Positions 42,319 through 52,228 of a stretch of DNA of 64,000 nt are shown piece by piece. How positions within the stretch are numbered: position 1 is the first letter of the stretch; every line of letters starts with the position of its first letter. The translations under genes and the position numbers were made by a program. The stretch spans positions 1 to 64,000 of the forward strand of contig NZ_AHZC01000397.1 of assembly GCF_000247475.1 (NCBI RefSeq), in the 5' to 3' direction. The stretch is from Rhizobium sp. PDO1-076 (GTDB lineage: Bacteria; Pseudomonadota; Alphaproteobacteria; Rhizobiales; Rhizobiaceae). The notes under the pieces were generated by a model, which saw nothing but the letters and a program-made list of their open reading frames with translations, did no database searches and was not told the origin of the DNA.

Positions 42319-45269
42319 CCGGTTCGCGTCTGTCTTCCGGCGGCCTCGTCAATCGTGGCCGCAGCCTTTCCTTCACCTTCGACGGCCAGACGATGAAGGG
42401 GTTCGAAGGCGATACGCTCGCTTCGGCACTGATCGCCAATGACCAGATGCTGGTCGGCCGTTCGTTCAAGTATCACCGCCCGCGCGGCATCGTCACGGCC
42501 GGCTCTTCGGAGCCCAACGCCCTTGTGACGATTGGTTCCGGCGGCCGCGCCGAGCCCAATACGCGGGCGACCATGGCCGAGCTCTACCAGGGCATGGAAG
42601 CGACGAGCCAGAACCGCTGGCCGTCGCTGAAATACGATGTCGGCGCGGTCAACAGCCTGCTGTCGCCATTCCTCAGTGCCGGTTTCTACTACAAGACCTT
42701 CATGTGGCCGAAGCCGTTCTGGGAAAAGGTATACGAGCCGATCATCCGCCGCGCGGCGGGTCTCGGCAAGACGCCGTTCGAGGTTGACCCCGATCGCTAC
42801 GAAAAATCCTGGGCGCATTGCGACCTGCTGGTGATCGGCGCAGGGCCAACCGGCCTGATGGCAGCCAGGGCTGCGGCGCGGGCGGGCATGCGCGTGATCC
42901 TTGCGGACGAGAGCTTCCGTTTCGGCGGCTCGCTGCTCAGCGAGCGGGTCTCGGTCGGCGGCATGGCGGCTGCCGACTACGCCCAGAGCGTCGTCGACGA
43001 ACTGAAGACCCTCGCCAATGTCACCTTGATGCCGCGCACGACCGTATTCGGCTGGTATGACGACAATGTCTTCGGAGCCGTTGAAAAGGTGCAGAAGCAT
43101 GTGGCGCAGCCGTCGTCCGACCTGCCGGTCGAGCGGGTCTGGCGGATCGTCGCCAAGCGCGCGATCCTGGCGTCGGGTGCCGAAGAGCGGCCGCTTGTGT
43201 TCGGCGGCAATGACAAACCCGGCGTCATGACGTCCGGCGCGGTTCGCACCTATCTCAACCGCTATGGCGTGGCGGCTGGTCGGGAAGTGGCGATCTTCAC
43301 CAATGGCGGTGCCGGTTATCGGACCGCTGCGGATCTGATAGCCGCCGGCGTCAGCATCTCTGCAATCATCGATGGGCGTGTGCAGTCGGGCGATGAAGCG
43401 CCGACGGGCGTTCGGGTCATTCGCGGCGGGGCTGTGGTCGATACCAAGGGACGCCACCGCATTTCCGGCCTGATCGTCGAGCGCTCCGGCCATCAGGAGG
43501 AGATATCCTGCGATGCTCTGGCAATGAGCGGCGGCTTCAGTCCGATCGTGCATCTTGCCTGCCAGCGCGGGGAAAAGCCGGTTTGGTCGGACGCGCACCA
43601 GGCATTCCTGGCGCCGGATGTCGGCGGCGGGCTGCGGGTTGCCGGTTCGGCCGCGGGCGTCGCTTCGCTCACCGCCTGCCTGCGCGACGGCGCTGAAAAG
43701 GCACATGATGCGATTGGCGATCTCGGCCGGTTGGTCGGGCTAGTCGATGTGCCGGAGGTCGAGGGTGAATTCGATGCGGATTTTGCGCCGCTCTGGTACG
43801 TGCCGGGCGCAAAGGGCAAGGCCTTTGTCGACTTCCAGAACGACGTGCATGTGAAAGACCTGAGCCTTGCCCAGCGCGAGGCGATGGGCCATGTCGAGCA
43901 CACCAAGCGCTACACCACGGGCGGCATGGCAACCGACCAGGGCAAGCTCGGCAATATCAACACCATCGGCATCATGGCTGGCATGCGTGGCGTGTCGCCG
44001 GCCGAAATCGGTACGACGACCTTCCGGCCTTTCTATACGCCGGTTTCCTTCGGGGCGATGGCAGGGACGTCCCGGGCCGAACATTCGCGGCCGGTGCGCA
44101 CCTCGCCGCTGCATGGCTGGGCGAAGAAGCAGGGGGCCGTCTTCGTCGAATCCGGCCTGTGGTATCGGTCCTCCTGGTTCCCGCGTGAGGGGGAAAAAAC
44201 CTGGCGCGAGGCAGTAGACCGCGAAGTGCTGAACGTGCGCGCCAATGCCGGTCTCTGCGATGTGTCGACGCTCGGCAAGATCGAGGTGTTCGGCAAGGAT
44301 GCGGCGGAATTCCTCAACCGGCTCTATTCCAATGCCTTCCTCAAGCTTCCCGTCGGCAAGGCCCGCTACGGGCTGATGCTGCGCGAAGACGGGATGATCT
44401 ATGACGACGGCACGACCAGCCGGCTGTCGGACGAGCATTTCTTCGTCACCACGACCACGGCCTATGCCGGCGAGGTGATGACGCATATGGAATTCTGCGC
44501 CCAGGCCCTATGGCCGGATCTCGACGTGCGTTTCGTGTCTTCGTCCGACGAATGGGCGCAGATGGCGATTGCAGGCCCCAAGGCCCGCATCATCCTTGAG
44601 CAGATCGTCGATCACGACATTTCCAATGAAGCCTTCCCATTCCTGTCGGCGCGTGAAGTGCTGCTCAAGGGCGGCCTAAAGGCGCGGCTGTTCCGGATTT
44701 CTTTTTCCGGCGAACTCGCTTTCGAGCTGGCGGTGCCGGCCAACTACGGCGAGGCAGTTGCCGACGCGATCATGGCGGCAGGAAAGCCGCATGGCATCTG
44801 CGCCTATGGCGTCGAGGCGTTGAACGTGCTGCGGATCGAGAAGGGCCATATTACCCACAGCGAGATCGATGGCGCGACGACGCCGGACGATCTGGGGCTC
44901 GGTCGCATGTTCTCGACCCAGAAACCGGACTTCATCGGCAAGCGTCTGTCGAGTCGTTTTGGCCTGACAGCTGCCGATCGTCCGCAACTCGTCGGCCTGC
45001 GGCCGATCGAGAAGGAGGAGATCAAGGCGGGGGCGCATCTTCTGAAGGATGGCGTGGATCCCTCGATGCGCAACGACCAGGGCTATGTCACCTCGGTCTG
45101 CTATTCTCCGTCGCTGGGATCCTATATCGGGCTTGCTCTGTTGAAATCGGGACGCGAGCGGATCGGCGAAAAGATCGTCGTCTGGGATGCCCTGCGTCGC
45201 AGCGAAACGGTGGCCGAGGTGTGCAATCCGGTGTTCTACGATCCAGACAACAAGAAACTTCACCTGTAA
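42315..45269 (+). CDS. soxA: Sarcosine oxidase alpha subunit SoxA
   Basis: The 984-residue subunit has an N-terminal 2Fe-2S-like domain (FDGQTMKGFEGDTLASALIAN, cysteine-free as in the family), a NAD/FAD module (CDLLVIGAGPTGLMAARAA about 170, later GGNDKPGVMTSGAVRTYLN) and a C-terminal GcvT-type folate domain (about 600-984, AGLCDVSTLGKIEVFG, GICAYGVEALNVLRIEKGH). It binds NAD and tetrahydrofolate, which accepts the one-carbon unit. It overlaps soxD by 4 bases and is followed by soxG 11 bases later, so the operon is tightly packed. Confidence 0.96.
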   Translation: MTGSRLSSGGLVNRGRSLSFTFDGQTMKGFEGDTLASALIANDQMLVGRSFKYHRPRGIVTAGSSEPNALVTIGSGGRAEPNTRATMAELYQGMEATSQNRWPSLKYDVGAVNSLLSPFLSAGFYYKTFMWPKPFWEKVYEPIIRRAAGLGKTPFEVDPDRYEKSWAHCDLLVIGAGPTGLMAARAAARAGMRVILADESFRFGGSLLSERVSVGGMAAADYAQSVVDELKTLANVTLMPRTTVFGWYDDNVFGAVEKVQKHVAQPSSDLPVERVWRIVAKRAILASGAEERPLVFGGNDKPGVMTSGAVRTYLNRYGVAAGREVAIFTNGGAGYRTAADLIAAGVSISAIIDGRVQSGDEAPTGVRVIRGGAVVDTKGRHRISGLIVERSGHQEEISCDALAMSGGFSPIVHLACQRGEKPVWSDAHQAFLAPDVGGGLRVAGSAAGVASLTACLRDGAEKAHDAIGDLGRLVGLVDVPEVEGEFDADFAPLWYVPGAKGKAFVDFQNDVHVKDLSLAQREAMGHVEHTKRYTTGGMATDQGKLGNINTIGIMAGMRGVSPAEIGTTTFRPFYTPVSFGAMAGTSRAEHSRPVRTSPLHGWAKKQGAVFVESGLWYRSSWFPREGEKTWREAVDREVLNVRANAGLCDVSTLGKIEVFGKDAAEFLNRLYSNAFLKLPVGKARYGLMLREDGMIYDDGTTSRLSDEHFFVTTTTAYAGEVMTHMEFCAQALWPDLDVRFVSSSDEWAQMAIAGPKARIILEQIVDHDISNEAFPFLSAREVLLKGGLKARLFRISFSGELAFELAVPANYGEAVADAIMAAGKPHGICAYGVEALNVLRIEKGHITHSEIDGATTPDDLGLGRMFSTQKPDFIGKRLSSRFGLTAADRPQLVGLRPIEKEEIKAGAHLLKDGVDPSMRNDQGYVTSVCYSPSLGSYIGLALLKSGRERIGEKIVVWDALRRSETVAEVCNPVFYDPDNKKLHL

Positions 45270-45280
45270 GGAGCAGCGCC

Positions 45281-45835
45281 ATGCCCATGACCTATGCCAG
45301 CCGGCACGTGCTCGAGGATCATATTGCCGGTTTCGAGGCGACAGCCAATCCGCACCATTTGTCGATTGTCCGGGCGCCGACGGTTTTCTCAGTTCTGGTG
45401 CATGAGGGCCATCAAGCCGATATTGACGAAGCGCTGAGCAATCTGGAGGACGTCTCGGTGCGCTTTGCCGGACCGAATGAATGGCTGCTGGTCAGCGAAG
45501 ACGTGTCGAGTGATGCTCTGGCTCGCCAGTTGAGCGATCTCGGATCGACCAGGGTGTCGTTTGTCGAGCAGAGCGATGGCCGTGTGGTGCTGAGGATCGG
45601 CGGTCCAAGGGTTCGCTCGATCCTGGCAAAATGCGTGGCCGTTGATCTGCATGCCGATGTATTCGAAGTCGGCCAGTCCGCCAATGTGCTGTTCTGCCAT
45701 GTTGCGGCAAACCTTACGCGGACTGGTGCCGACAGTTTCGAGATCGTTGTCATGCGCAGTTTTGCCGGCTTCGTGTTCGACGAGGTCTGCGAGATGGGCC
45801 GCGAATTTGCGATGACGGCGGGTTTTGCCAGGTAA
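45281..45835 (+). CDS. soxG: Sarcosine oxidase gamma subunit SoxG
   Basis: The 184-residue protein resembles the gamma subunit, a partial GcvT-like fold that completes the tetramer. FAGPNEWLLVSEDV, RVVLRIGGPRVRSILAKCVAVDLH and FEIVVMRSFAGFVFDEV match the family pattern. The ATG at 45281 follows TAAGGAGC at the soxA stop. It is the last gene of the soxBDAG operon; no clear terminator follows, only weak inverted repeats (CTACGC/GCGTAG at 45901-45923). Confidence 0.92.
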   Translation: MPMTYASRHVLEDHIAGFEATANPHHLSIVRAPTVFSVLVHEGHQADIDEALSNLEDVSVRFAGPNEWLLVSEDVSSDALARQLSDLGSTRVSFVEQSDGRVVLRIGGPRVRSILAKCVAVDLHADVFEVGQSANVLFCHVAANLTRTGADSFEIVVMRSFAGFVFDEVCEMGREFAMTAGFAR

Positions 45836-45954
45836 GGCCCCCCTCTGACGAGAGTTCATCCACAGCGACGTGGCTCATCGTCGGTCCTCGACGGGGTGAT
45901 CTACGCGTGCATTCCGTGCGTAGCGTAGGTGAAAGTCGTATTTAAAGGCATTTG

Positions 45955-47076
45955 ATGTTTCATATTATCTTCGGGCTGCCGTGGCTGGTGGTCGTCTCAA
46001 GATTCATCCAACCTTTGCCGTGGATCTGGACCGTCAAGCTGTCGCTTGCGGCACTGCTGTTGATTGCATCCCAGTACCATTTCTTCAGCCGTCTCTCATC
46101 GGGATCGGTTTTCTCTCCCGAATTTCCGCGATATGTCGTGATCGGCTTCAATGTCCTGTTCGGCGCGATCCTGCTGCTGGCCGTCTTCCAACTTCTGCTG
46201 GACGCGGTCTCGCTGCTGATCCTGGTGGCGAAGGGCTCGTTTCCTGTCGTGCCGGTCGGTGTGCGATACGCCATGGGCATTACGGCCATTGCGCTGTCGG
46301 CTCTCGGTGTCAGCCGCGCCATCGTCGTCCCCCCGGTCAAGGACATGGAAATCGCCATACCCGGCTTGCCGGCCCCGTTTGACGGCTATCGTCTCGTGCA
46401 ACTGACCGATCTCCATATCAGCCGGCTTTTTCCGGCCGCATGGACGGAAGCGGTGGTGTTGCAAACGAATGCGCTCGATGCGGACCTGATCGTGATCACC
46501 GGTGATCTGATCGACGGAAGCGTCGAGCATCGGCGCAACGATGTCGCAGCGCTTGCCAGACTGCAGGCGCCGGATGGGGTTTATACCATCCCGGGAAACC
46601 ACGAATACTTCTTCGGCGTCGATAACTGGATGCGACATTTCGAAGGCCAGAACATGCGAATCTTGTCGAACAGCCACGTTGTCCTTGCGCGGGGCGGGGC
46701 CGAACTGGTTCTGGCAGGGGTCACCGACCTGTCGGCAGCGGCAACAGGCTCGCCCGCTCCGGACCTGTCTGCGGCCTTGCGCGGCGCTCCTGCCAATGTG
46801 CCGGTCGTGCTGCTCGATCATCAGCCGATGCAGGCGGCAAAGGCAGCCGAATCCGGCGTGGCGCTGCAGCTTTCCGGGCACACGCATGGCGGCATGATCG
46901 TCGGTCTGGACCGGGTGGTCGGCGCGGCGAACAATGGTTTCGTGTCAGGCCTCTACCAGGTCGGGGGTATGCAGCTCTACGTCAACAATGGCACAGGGCT
47001 GTGGCCCGGTTTTGCCCTGAGGCTCGGAACGACGGCCGAACTCACCCGCATCACGCTCCGGCGGGCGGCCTCATGA
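45955..47076 (+). CDS. Membrane-anchored metallophosphoesterase (YkuE-like)
   Basis: The 373-residue protein has about four N-terminal membrane helices (residues 1-125) and a C-terminal calcineurin-type phosphoesterase. All metal motifs are there: LVQLTDLHISRLFP (DxH), VITGDLIDGS (GDxxD), IPGNHEYFFG (GNHE) and LSGHTHGGMI (GHxH). YkuE-like enzymes often act on lipid phosphates such as UDP-diacylglucosamine or on other periplasmic phosphoesters; the substrate here is unknown. The ATG at 45955 is favoured. It separates soxG from the dehydrogenase gene at 47225, all on the same strand, but gaps over 110 bases suggest separate control. Confidence 0.85.
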   Translation: MFHIIFGLPWLVVVSRFIQPLPWIWTVKLSLAALLLIASQYHFFSRLSSGSVFSPEFPRYVVIGFNVLFGAILLLAVFQLLLDAVSLLILVAKGSFPVVPVGVRYAMGITAIALSALGVSRAIVVPPVKDMEIAIPGLPAPFDGYRLVQLTDLHISRLFPAAWTEAVVLQTNALDADLIVITGDLIDGSVEHRRNDVAALARLQAPDGVYTIPGNHEYFFGVDNWMRHFEGQNMRILSNSHVVLARGGAELVLAGVTDLSAAATGSPAPDLSAALRGAPANVPVVLLDHQPMQAAKAAESGVALQLSGHTHGGMIVGLDRVVGAANNGFVSGLYQVGGMQLYVNNGTGLWPGFALRLGTTAELTRITLRRAAS

Positions 47077-47224
47077 GAACCTGCCGCGGTCTTGCTCTGG
47101 CCGCGGCGTTATCCGGATAATTTCTTTGTCTTGCGCGACATGTTTCGTCGCAGCATGGGCTTCCGACTTTTCCCGTGCCGCTCTAGCTTCGGACAACAGC
47201 CTGTCCGCGCCAAAGGAGCGTTTT

Positions 47225-49651
47225 ATGAAAAGCCATGCAAGGGTCGTCGTCATCGGTGGTGGTGTCGTCGGGTGCTCGGTCCTCTACCATCTGACCAAGT
47301 TCGGCTGGACCGATGTCGTGCTTCTGGAGCGCTCGGAACTGACCTCCGGCTCGACCTGGCATGCGGCGGGCGGCATCCATACGATCAACGGTGATCCGAA
47401 CGTTGGCAAGCTGCAGAAATACACGGTCGAGCTTTACAAGGAGATCGAGGAATACTCCGGCCAGGACATCGGCATGCATATGACCTCTGGCCTGATGCTG
47501 GCGGCGACTACGGAACGTTTCGACTGGATGAAGTCACTGCTGGCCAAGGGCAAATATGCTAATGGCGACGCGCGGCTTATCTCGGCCGAGGAAGCCTATG
47601 AGATGATGCCGCTGCTTGATCCCAAGCAGTTCGTCGGCGCGGTCTTTGATCCGCACGAAGGCCATCTCGACCCCTATGGCACGACCCATGCCTATGCCAA
47701 GTCGGCAAAGAAGAACGGCGCCGAGATCTATCTGCATACCAAGGTCGAGGATCTGGTGCAGCTTGAAGACGGCACCTGGCGGGTGATCACCGACAAGGGC
47801 GAAATCCGCGCCGAGCATGTCGTCAATGCCGCCGGTCTCTGGGCACGCGAAGTCGGGCGCATGGTCGGGCTGGAACTGCCGGTGCTCGCCATGGAGCACA
47901 TGTATCTGATCACCGAGGACATGCCCGAGGTCATCGAATTCAACAAGACATCGGGCAAGGAGCTGATGCATTGCGTGGACTTTGACGGCGAGATCTACAT
48001 TCGTCAGGAACGCAACGGCATGCTGATGGGCACCTATGAGAAGGATTGCCGGCCGTGGTCGCCGATCGAGACGCCCTGGACCTTTGGCCATGAGCTGCTG
48101 GCGGAAGACCTTGAGCGCATCACATCAGAGCTGGAAGTCGGCTTCCGGCATTTTCCGGCGTTCAACAATGCCGGCATTAAGAAGATCATCAACGGCCCGT
48201 TCACCTTCTCGCCGGACGGCAATCCGCTGGTCGGTCCGGTGCGCGGCATGACCAACTTCTGGTCGGCCTGCGCGGTCATGGCCGGCTTCAGCCAGGGTGG
48301 CGGCGTCGGGCTGGCGCTGGCCAACTGGATCATCGAGGGCGATCCGGGCTTCGACGTGTTTGCCATGGACGTTTGCCGCTACGGCGACTATGCGACGCTC
48401 GGCTATACCAATGCCAAGGTGCGCGAGAACTATTCCCGCCGCTTCTCGATCCGCTATCCGAACGAGGAACTGCCCGGCGCGCGTCCTCTGCTGACCTCGC
48501 CTATCTATGACAAGCTGAAATCGGCCGGTGCCGTGTTCGGCGCATCCTACGGGCTGGAGACGCCGCTGTGGTTTGCGCCGGATGGTGTCGAGGACAAGTT
48601 CTCCTGGCGTCGTTCGACCGATTTCGTGGCCGTCGGTCGTGAGGCTCAGGGCGTGCGCGATAGCGTCGGCTTGATGGAGACTTCGGGTTTCGCCAAATAT
48701 ACGGTGAGCGGCGAGGGCGCACGGGAATGGCTCGACCACATGCTGGCCGCCAAGATCCCGCAGGTCGGTCGCATGACGCTGGCGCCGATGCTCAACGACG
48801 CTGGCAAGCTGATCGGCGACTTCACCGTTGCCAATCTTGATGACGAGGAATTCCTGGTGATCGGTTCCGGCATTGCCGAGGACTATCACATGCGCTGGTT
48901 CGAGCAGCATCTGCCCGACGACGGCTCGGTCGAGCTCAATCCGCTCAATCTCGGTCTGCTTGGCCTGTCGATTGCCGGACCGAAGGCGCGCGACGTGCTG
49001 GCCAAGCTGACGCATCTCGACGTCTCTGACGAGGCCTTTGCCTTCATGGACATTCGTGAAATGGATCTCGGCATGGCGCCGGCCATCGTCGGGCGGGTCA
49101 GCTATACCGGTGATCTCGGCTATGAAATCTGGATGCGGCCGGAATATCAGCGCTATATCTTCGATCTGCTGATGGACGCCGGTGCCGAATTCGGTATCTC
49201 GCTGTTTGGCCTGCGGGCGCTGAATGCACTGCGGCTGGAAAAGAGCTTCGGCAGCTGGTCACGCGAGTATCGCCCACTCTACGGGCCGCTGGAAGCCGGA
49301 CTTGGCCGCTTCGTTGCCCTGAAGAAGGAGGCGAATTTCATCGGCAAGACGGCAGCGATCGAAGAAAAGCTTTCCGGCGGCACGCTGCGCTTGCGCACTT
49401 TCATTGTCGATGCCAAGGACGCCGATGTCATCGGCGACGAGCCAATCTCGTTCAAGGGCGAGGTGAGGGGCTGGGTCACGTCCGGCGGCTATGCGCATCC
49501 GAGCGGCGTCTCGGTTGCCATCGGTTATGTGCCGAAGGACATTGCCGACGAGATCGAAGGCTGGGGAATCGAAATCCTCGGCGAGGTTCTTCCCGCGCAC
49601 CTGCAGGCTCTGCCGCTTTTTGACGCAAATGGGTCGCGAATGAGAAGCTGA
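47225..49651 (+). CDS. Dimethylglycine/sarcosine dehydrogenase-like GcvT family flavoprotein
   Basis: The 808-residue enzyme joins an N-terminal DAO-type FAD domain (VVVIGGGVVGCSVLYHL, then SGSTWHAAGGIHT with the histidine that carries covalent FAD in animal homologues) to a C-terminal GcvT folate domain (about 430-808: GLMETSGFAKYTVSGEGA, LALEAGLGRF-type end). Mammalian DMGDH and SARDH share this layout: they demethylate dimethylglycine or sarcosine and form methylene-tetrahydrofolate. Next to soxBDAG this fits breakdown of glycine betaine through dimethylglycine. The ATG at 47225 follows AAAGGAGC. Which methylated glycine is preferred cannot be read from sequence. Confidence 0.88.
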   Translation: MKSHARVVVIGGGVVGCSVLYHLTKFGWTDVVLLERSELTSGSTWHAAGGIHTINGDPNVGKLQKYTVELYKEIEEYSGQDIGMHMTSGLMLAATTERFDWMKSLLAKGKYANGDARLISAEEAYEMMPLLDPKQFVGAVFDPHEGHLDPYGTTHAYAKSAKKNGAEIYLHTKVEDLVQLEDGTWRVITDKGEIRAEHVVNAAGLWAREVGRMVGLELPVLAMEHMYLITEDMPEVIEFNKTSGKELMHCVDFDGEIYIRQERNGMLMGTYEKDCRPWSPIETPWTFGHELLAEDLERITSELEVGFRHFPAFNNAGIKKIINGPFTFSPDGNPLVGPVRGMTNFWSACAVMAGFSQGGGVGLALANWIIEGDPGFDVFAMDVCRYGDYATLGYTNAKVRENYSRRFSIRYPNEELPGARPLLTSPIYDKLKSAGAVFGASYGLETPLWFAPDGVEDKFSWRRSTDFVAVGREAQGVRDSVGLMETSGFAKYTVSGEGAREWLDHMLAAKIPQVGRMTLAPMLNDAGKLIGDFTVANLDDEEFLVIGSGIAEDYHMRWFEQHLPDDGSVELNPLNLGLLGLSIAGPKARDVLAKLTHLDVSDEAFAFMDIREMDLGMAPAIVGRVSYTGDLGYEIWMRPEYQRYIFDLLMDAGAEFGISLFGLRALNALRLEKSFGSWSREYRPLYGPLEAGLGRFVALKKEANFIGKTAAIEEKLSGGTLRLRTFIVDAKDADVIGDEPISFKGEVRGWVTSGGYAHPSGVSVAIGYVPKDIADEIEGWGIEILGEVLPAHLQALPLFDANGSRMRS

Positions 49652-49697
49652 ACCTTTTTCCACAAAGATGGGCTTGCATTAGTGAATGCACAGGCAA

Positions 49698-49723
49698 AGC
49701 AGGTCGCTCTCGGGCGGCCTGCT
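49698..49723 (+). terminator. Hairpin after the dimethylglycine dehydrogenase-like gene
   Basis: A 10-bp stem AGCAGGTCGC (49698-49707) with 49714-49723, including one T-G pair, and loop TCTCGG. It starts 47 bases after the stop. The T run (CTTTTTCTG) begins only 13 bases later, so termination efficiency is uncertain. The remaining 200 bases up to livH are T-rich and probably hold the liv promoter. Confidence 0.45.
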
Positions 49724-49929
49724 GATTTCATGGGCTTTTTCTGCCGTTTTTTTCAGTTCGCTGGTTTTATCCGCGCCAAACGGCCGGATGGCGGTAACAT
49801 TTTGCCGCCTTTTCGCCTTTTTGGCTTCACATTTTCGGACAAAGCGATATGGAATCTCCCGACACCTAGAACCCGCAAGGGATCAACAAAAATGAGACGC
49901 ACCACCAAGGCGCGTCCGGGGGATAATAT

Positions 49930-50832
49930 ATGGAGTACTTTATCCAGCAGCTCATCAACGGGCTGACTCTTGGATCCATCTATGGCCTTGTGGCTATCGG
50001 CTATACGATGGTCTACGGTATCATCGGCATGATCAACTTCGCCCATGGTGATATCTTCATGCTCGGCGGCTTCGCCGCTCTCATCGTCTTCCTCATCCTG
50101 ACAACCTTCTTTGCCGGTATCCCGGTCGCGCTTGCGCTGCTGATCATGCTGATCGTCGCGATGGTGATGACGAGCTTGTGGAACTGGACGATCGAACGGG
50201 TTGCCTATCGTCCGCTGCGCGGCTCCTTCCGGCTGGCTCCGCTGATCACGGCGATCGGCATGTCGATCGCCCTGTCGAACTTCATCCAGGTGGCGCAGGG
50301 ACCGCGCAACAAGCCGATCCCGCCGCTGATCAGCGACGTGCTGCATATCGGTGCGGTCACGGTCTCGCTGAAGCAGGCGATCATCGTGATGATCACCAGC
50401 GTCCTGCTCTTCGCATTCTGGTACATCGTCAACAAGACGCCGCTTGGCCGCGCCCAGCGCGCCACCGAACAGGATCGCAAGATGGCGGCGCTGCTCGGCG
50501 TGGATGTCGACAAGACGATTTCCATCACATTCGTCATGGGTGCTGCACTGGCCGCGGTCGCGGGCACGATGTACCTGATGTATTACGGTGTTGCCTCGTT
50601 CAACGATGGCTTCGTTCCGGGCGTGAAGGCTTTCACGGCAGCTGTTCTCGGTGGTATCGGCTCTCTGCCGGGCGCTGTTCTCGGCGGCCTGCTGATCGGC
50701 CTCATCGAGTCGCTCTGGTCGGCTTACTTCAGCATCGCCTACAAGGATGTCGCCACGTTCGGTCTCCTGGCATTCGTGCTGATCTTCAAGCCCACCGGCA
50801 TCCTCGGCCGGCCGGAAGTCGAGAAGGTTTGA
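49930..50832 (+). CDS. livH: Branched-chain amino acid ABC transporter permease LivH
   Basis: The 300-residue inner-membrane permease has eight or so helices and the family start QQLINGLTLGSIYGLVAIGYTMVYGIIGMINFAHGD. ALPI-type contacts for the ATPase appear as RAQRATEQDRKMAALLGVDVDK (EAA-like loop). With LivM it forms the channel of a high-affinity leucine/isoleucine/valine importer, called Bra in rhizobia, where it has broad amino-acid range. It opens the operon livH-livM-livG-livF-small protein-livK with 4 bases to livM. GGGGGAT lies upstream of the ATG. Confidence 0.96.
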   Translation: MEYFIQQLINGLTLGSIYGLVAIGYTMVYGIIGMINFAHGDIFMLGGFAALIVFLILTTFFAGIPVALALLIMLIVAMVMTSLWNWTIERVAYRPLRGSFRLAPLITAIGMSIALSNFIQVAQGPRNKPIPPLISDVLHIGAVTVSLKQAIIVMITSVLLFAFWYIVNKTPLGRAQRATEQDRKMAALLGVDVDKTISITFVMGAALAAVAGTMYLMYYGVASFNDGFVPGVKAFTAAVLGGIGSLPGAVLGGLLIGLIESLWSAYFSIAYKDVATFGLLAFVLIFKPTGILGRPEVEKV

Positions 50833-50836
50833 TCCC

Positions 50837-52228
50837 ATGACAACTTCTGTAAATGAAACTGGTGCCGCTTCGTCCGGCACGATGGCGCGCGCGCTGAAGG
50901 AGGGCCTGTTCGCCGGTCTTCTGTCGCTCGGCCTGTTCAGTCTGTTCATCGGCATCAAGACCGACCAGAACATTTCGAACCAACTGATCTGGTATCCGCG
51001 CTGGGGCCTGCTGGCGATCTTCGTCATCATCGCAGCCGTCGGCCGGTTTGCCATGGTGGCCTTCGTGCAGCCATGGAATGCCGCCCGCAAGGCGAACAAG
51101 GCTGCTGCGCCGGTCACTGATCTCGATGCCCAGCCGTCCTTCTTCAAGACGCATTTCCTGAAGATCGCCCTGGTGGCGCTCATTCTCTATCCGCCGGTGA
51201 TCGTCGCCCTGACCGGTGTTCAGGGCTCCCTGAAATATGTCGACAATTTCGGCATCCAGATCCTGATCTACGTCATGCTGGCCTGGGGTCTGAACATCGT
51301 CGTCGGTCTCGCCGGTCTGCTCGACCTTGGTTATGTCGCCTTCTATGCGGTTGGTGCCTATACCTACGCATTGCTGTCGCAGAACTTCGGCCTGTCCTTC
51401 TGGATCCTCCTGCCGCTGTCGGGCATTCTGGCTGCGTTCTGGGGTATCATGCTCGGCTTTCCCGTTCTGAGGCTTCGCGGCGACTATCTCGCCATCGTGA
51501 CGCTGGCATTCGGTGAAATCATCCGTCTGGTGCTGATCAACTGGACCGATGTCACCAAGGGCACGTTCGGCATTTCCAGCATTCCGAAGGCAACGTTGTT
51601 CGGCATGCCTTTCGATGCGTCGCCGGGCGGTTTTGCCAAGACATTCGGCCTGCCGATGTCGTCCGCCTATTACAAGATCTACCTGTTCTACGTGATCCTG
51701 CTCCTGTGCGGCATCACTGCCTATGTCACCATCAAGCTGCGTCGCATGCCGATCGGCCGTGCCTGGGAAGCGCTTCGTGAAGACGAAATCGCCTGCCGCT
51801 CGCTCGGCATCAACACGGTGACGACCAAGCTGACGGCGTTCTCGATCGGTGCAATGTTCGGCGGCTTTGCCGGTTCGTTCTTCGCCGCCCGCCAGGGCTT
51901 CGTCTCGCCGGAAAGCTTCGTCTTCCTCGAGTCGGCTGTTATCCTTGCCATTGTCGTGCTCGGCGGCATGGGCTCGCTGACTGGTATCGCCATCGCTGCT
52001 ATCGTGATGATCGGCGGCACCGAGGCACTGCGTGAAATGGAGTTCCTGAAGCATGTCTTTGGACCTGACTTCACCCCGGAACTCTACCGCATGCTTCTGT
52101 TCGGCCTGGCGATGGTCGTGGTCATGCTGTTCAAGCCTCGCGGCTTTGTCGGCAGCAGAGAACCGACAGCCTTCCTCAAGGAGCGCAAGGCCGTCTCGGG
52201 CAGCTTTACCAAGGAAGGTCACGGCTGA
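50837..52228 (+). CDS. livM: Branched-chain amino acid ABC transporter permease LivM
   Basis: The 463-residue permease has an N-terminal extension with two extra helices (about 30-75), then the conserved LivM body: LIYVMLAWGLNIVVGLAGLLDLGYVAFYAVGAYTYALL and the cytoplasmic loop GRAWEALREDEIACRSLGIN that meets the ATPases. It pairs with LivH. The coding end overlaps the livG start (TGATG), indicating coupled translation. Length over 400 is usual for the long LivM form of proteobacteria. Confidence 0.96.
   Translation: MTTSVNETGAASSGTMARALKEGLFAGLLSLGLFSLFIGIKTDQNISNQLIWYPRWGLLAIFVIIAAVGRFAMVAFVQPWNAARKANKAAAPVTDLDAQPSFFKTHFLKIALVALILYPPVIVALTGVQGSLKYVDNFGIQILIYVMLAWGLNIVVGLAGLLDLGYVAFYAVGAYTYALLSQNFGLSFWILLPLSGILAAFWGIMLGFPVLRLRGDYLAIVTLAFGEIIRLVLINWTDVTKGTFGISSIPKATLFGMPFDASPGGFAKTFGLPMSSAYYKIYLFYVILLLCGITAYVTIKLRRMPIGRAWEALREDEIACRSLGINTVTTKLTAFSIGAMFGGFAGSFFAARQGFVSPESFVFLESAVILAIVVLGGMGSLTGIAIAAIVMIGGTEALREMEFLKHVFGPDFTPELYRMLLFGLAMVVVMLFKPRGFVGSREPTAFLKERKAVSGSFTKEGHG

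Noticed and set aside
49753-52222. Two minus-strand frames of over 470 codons opposite livH and livM
   Set aside because: Charged, His/Asp/Arg-rich translations without domains, opposite conserved permease genes.
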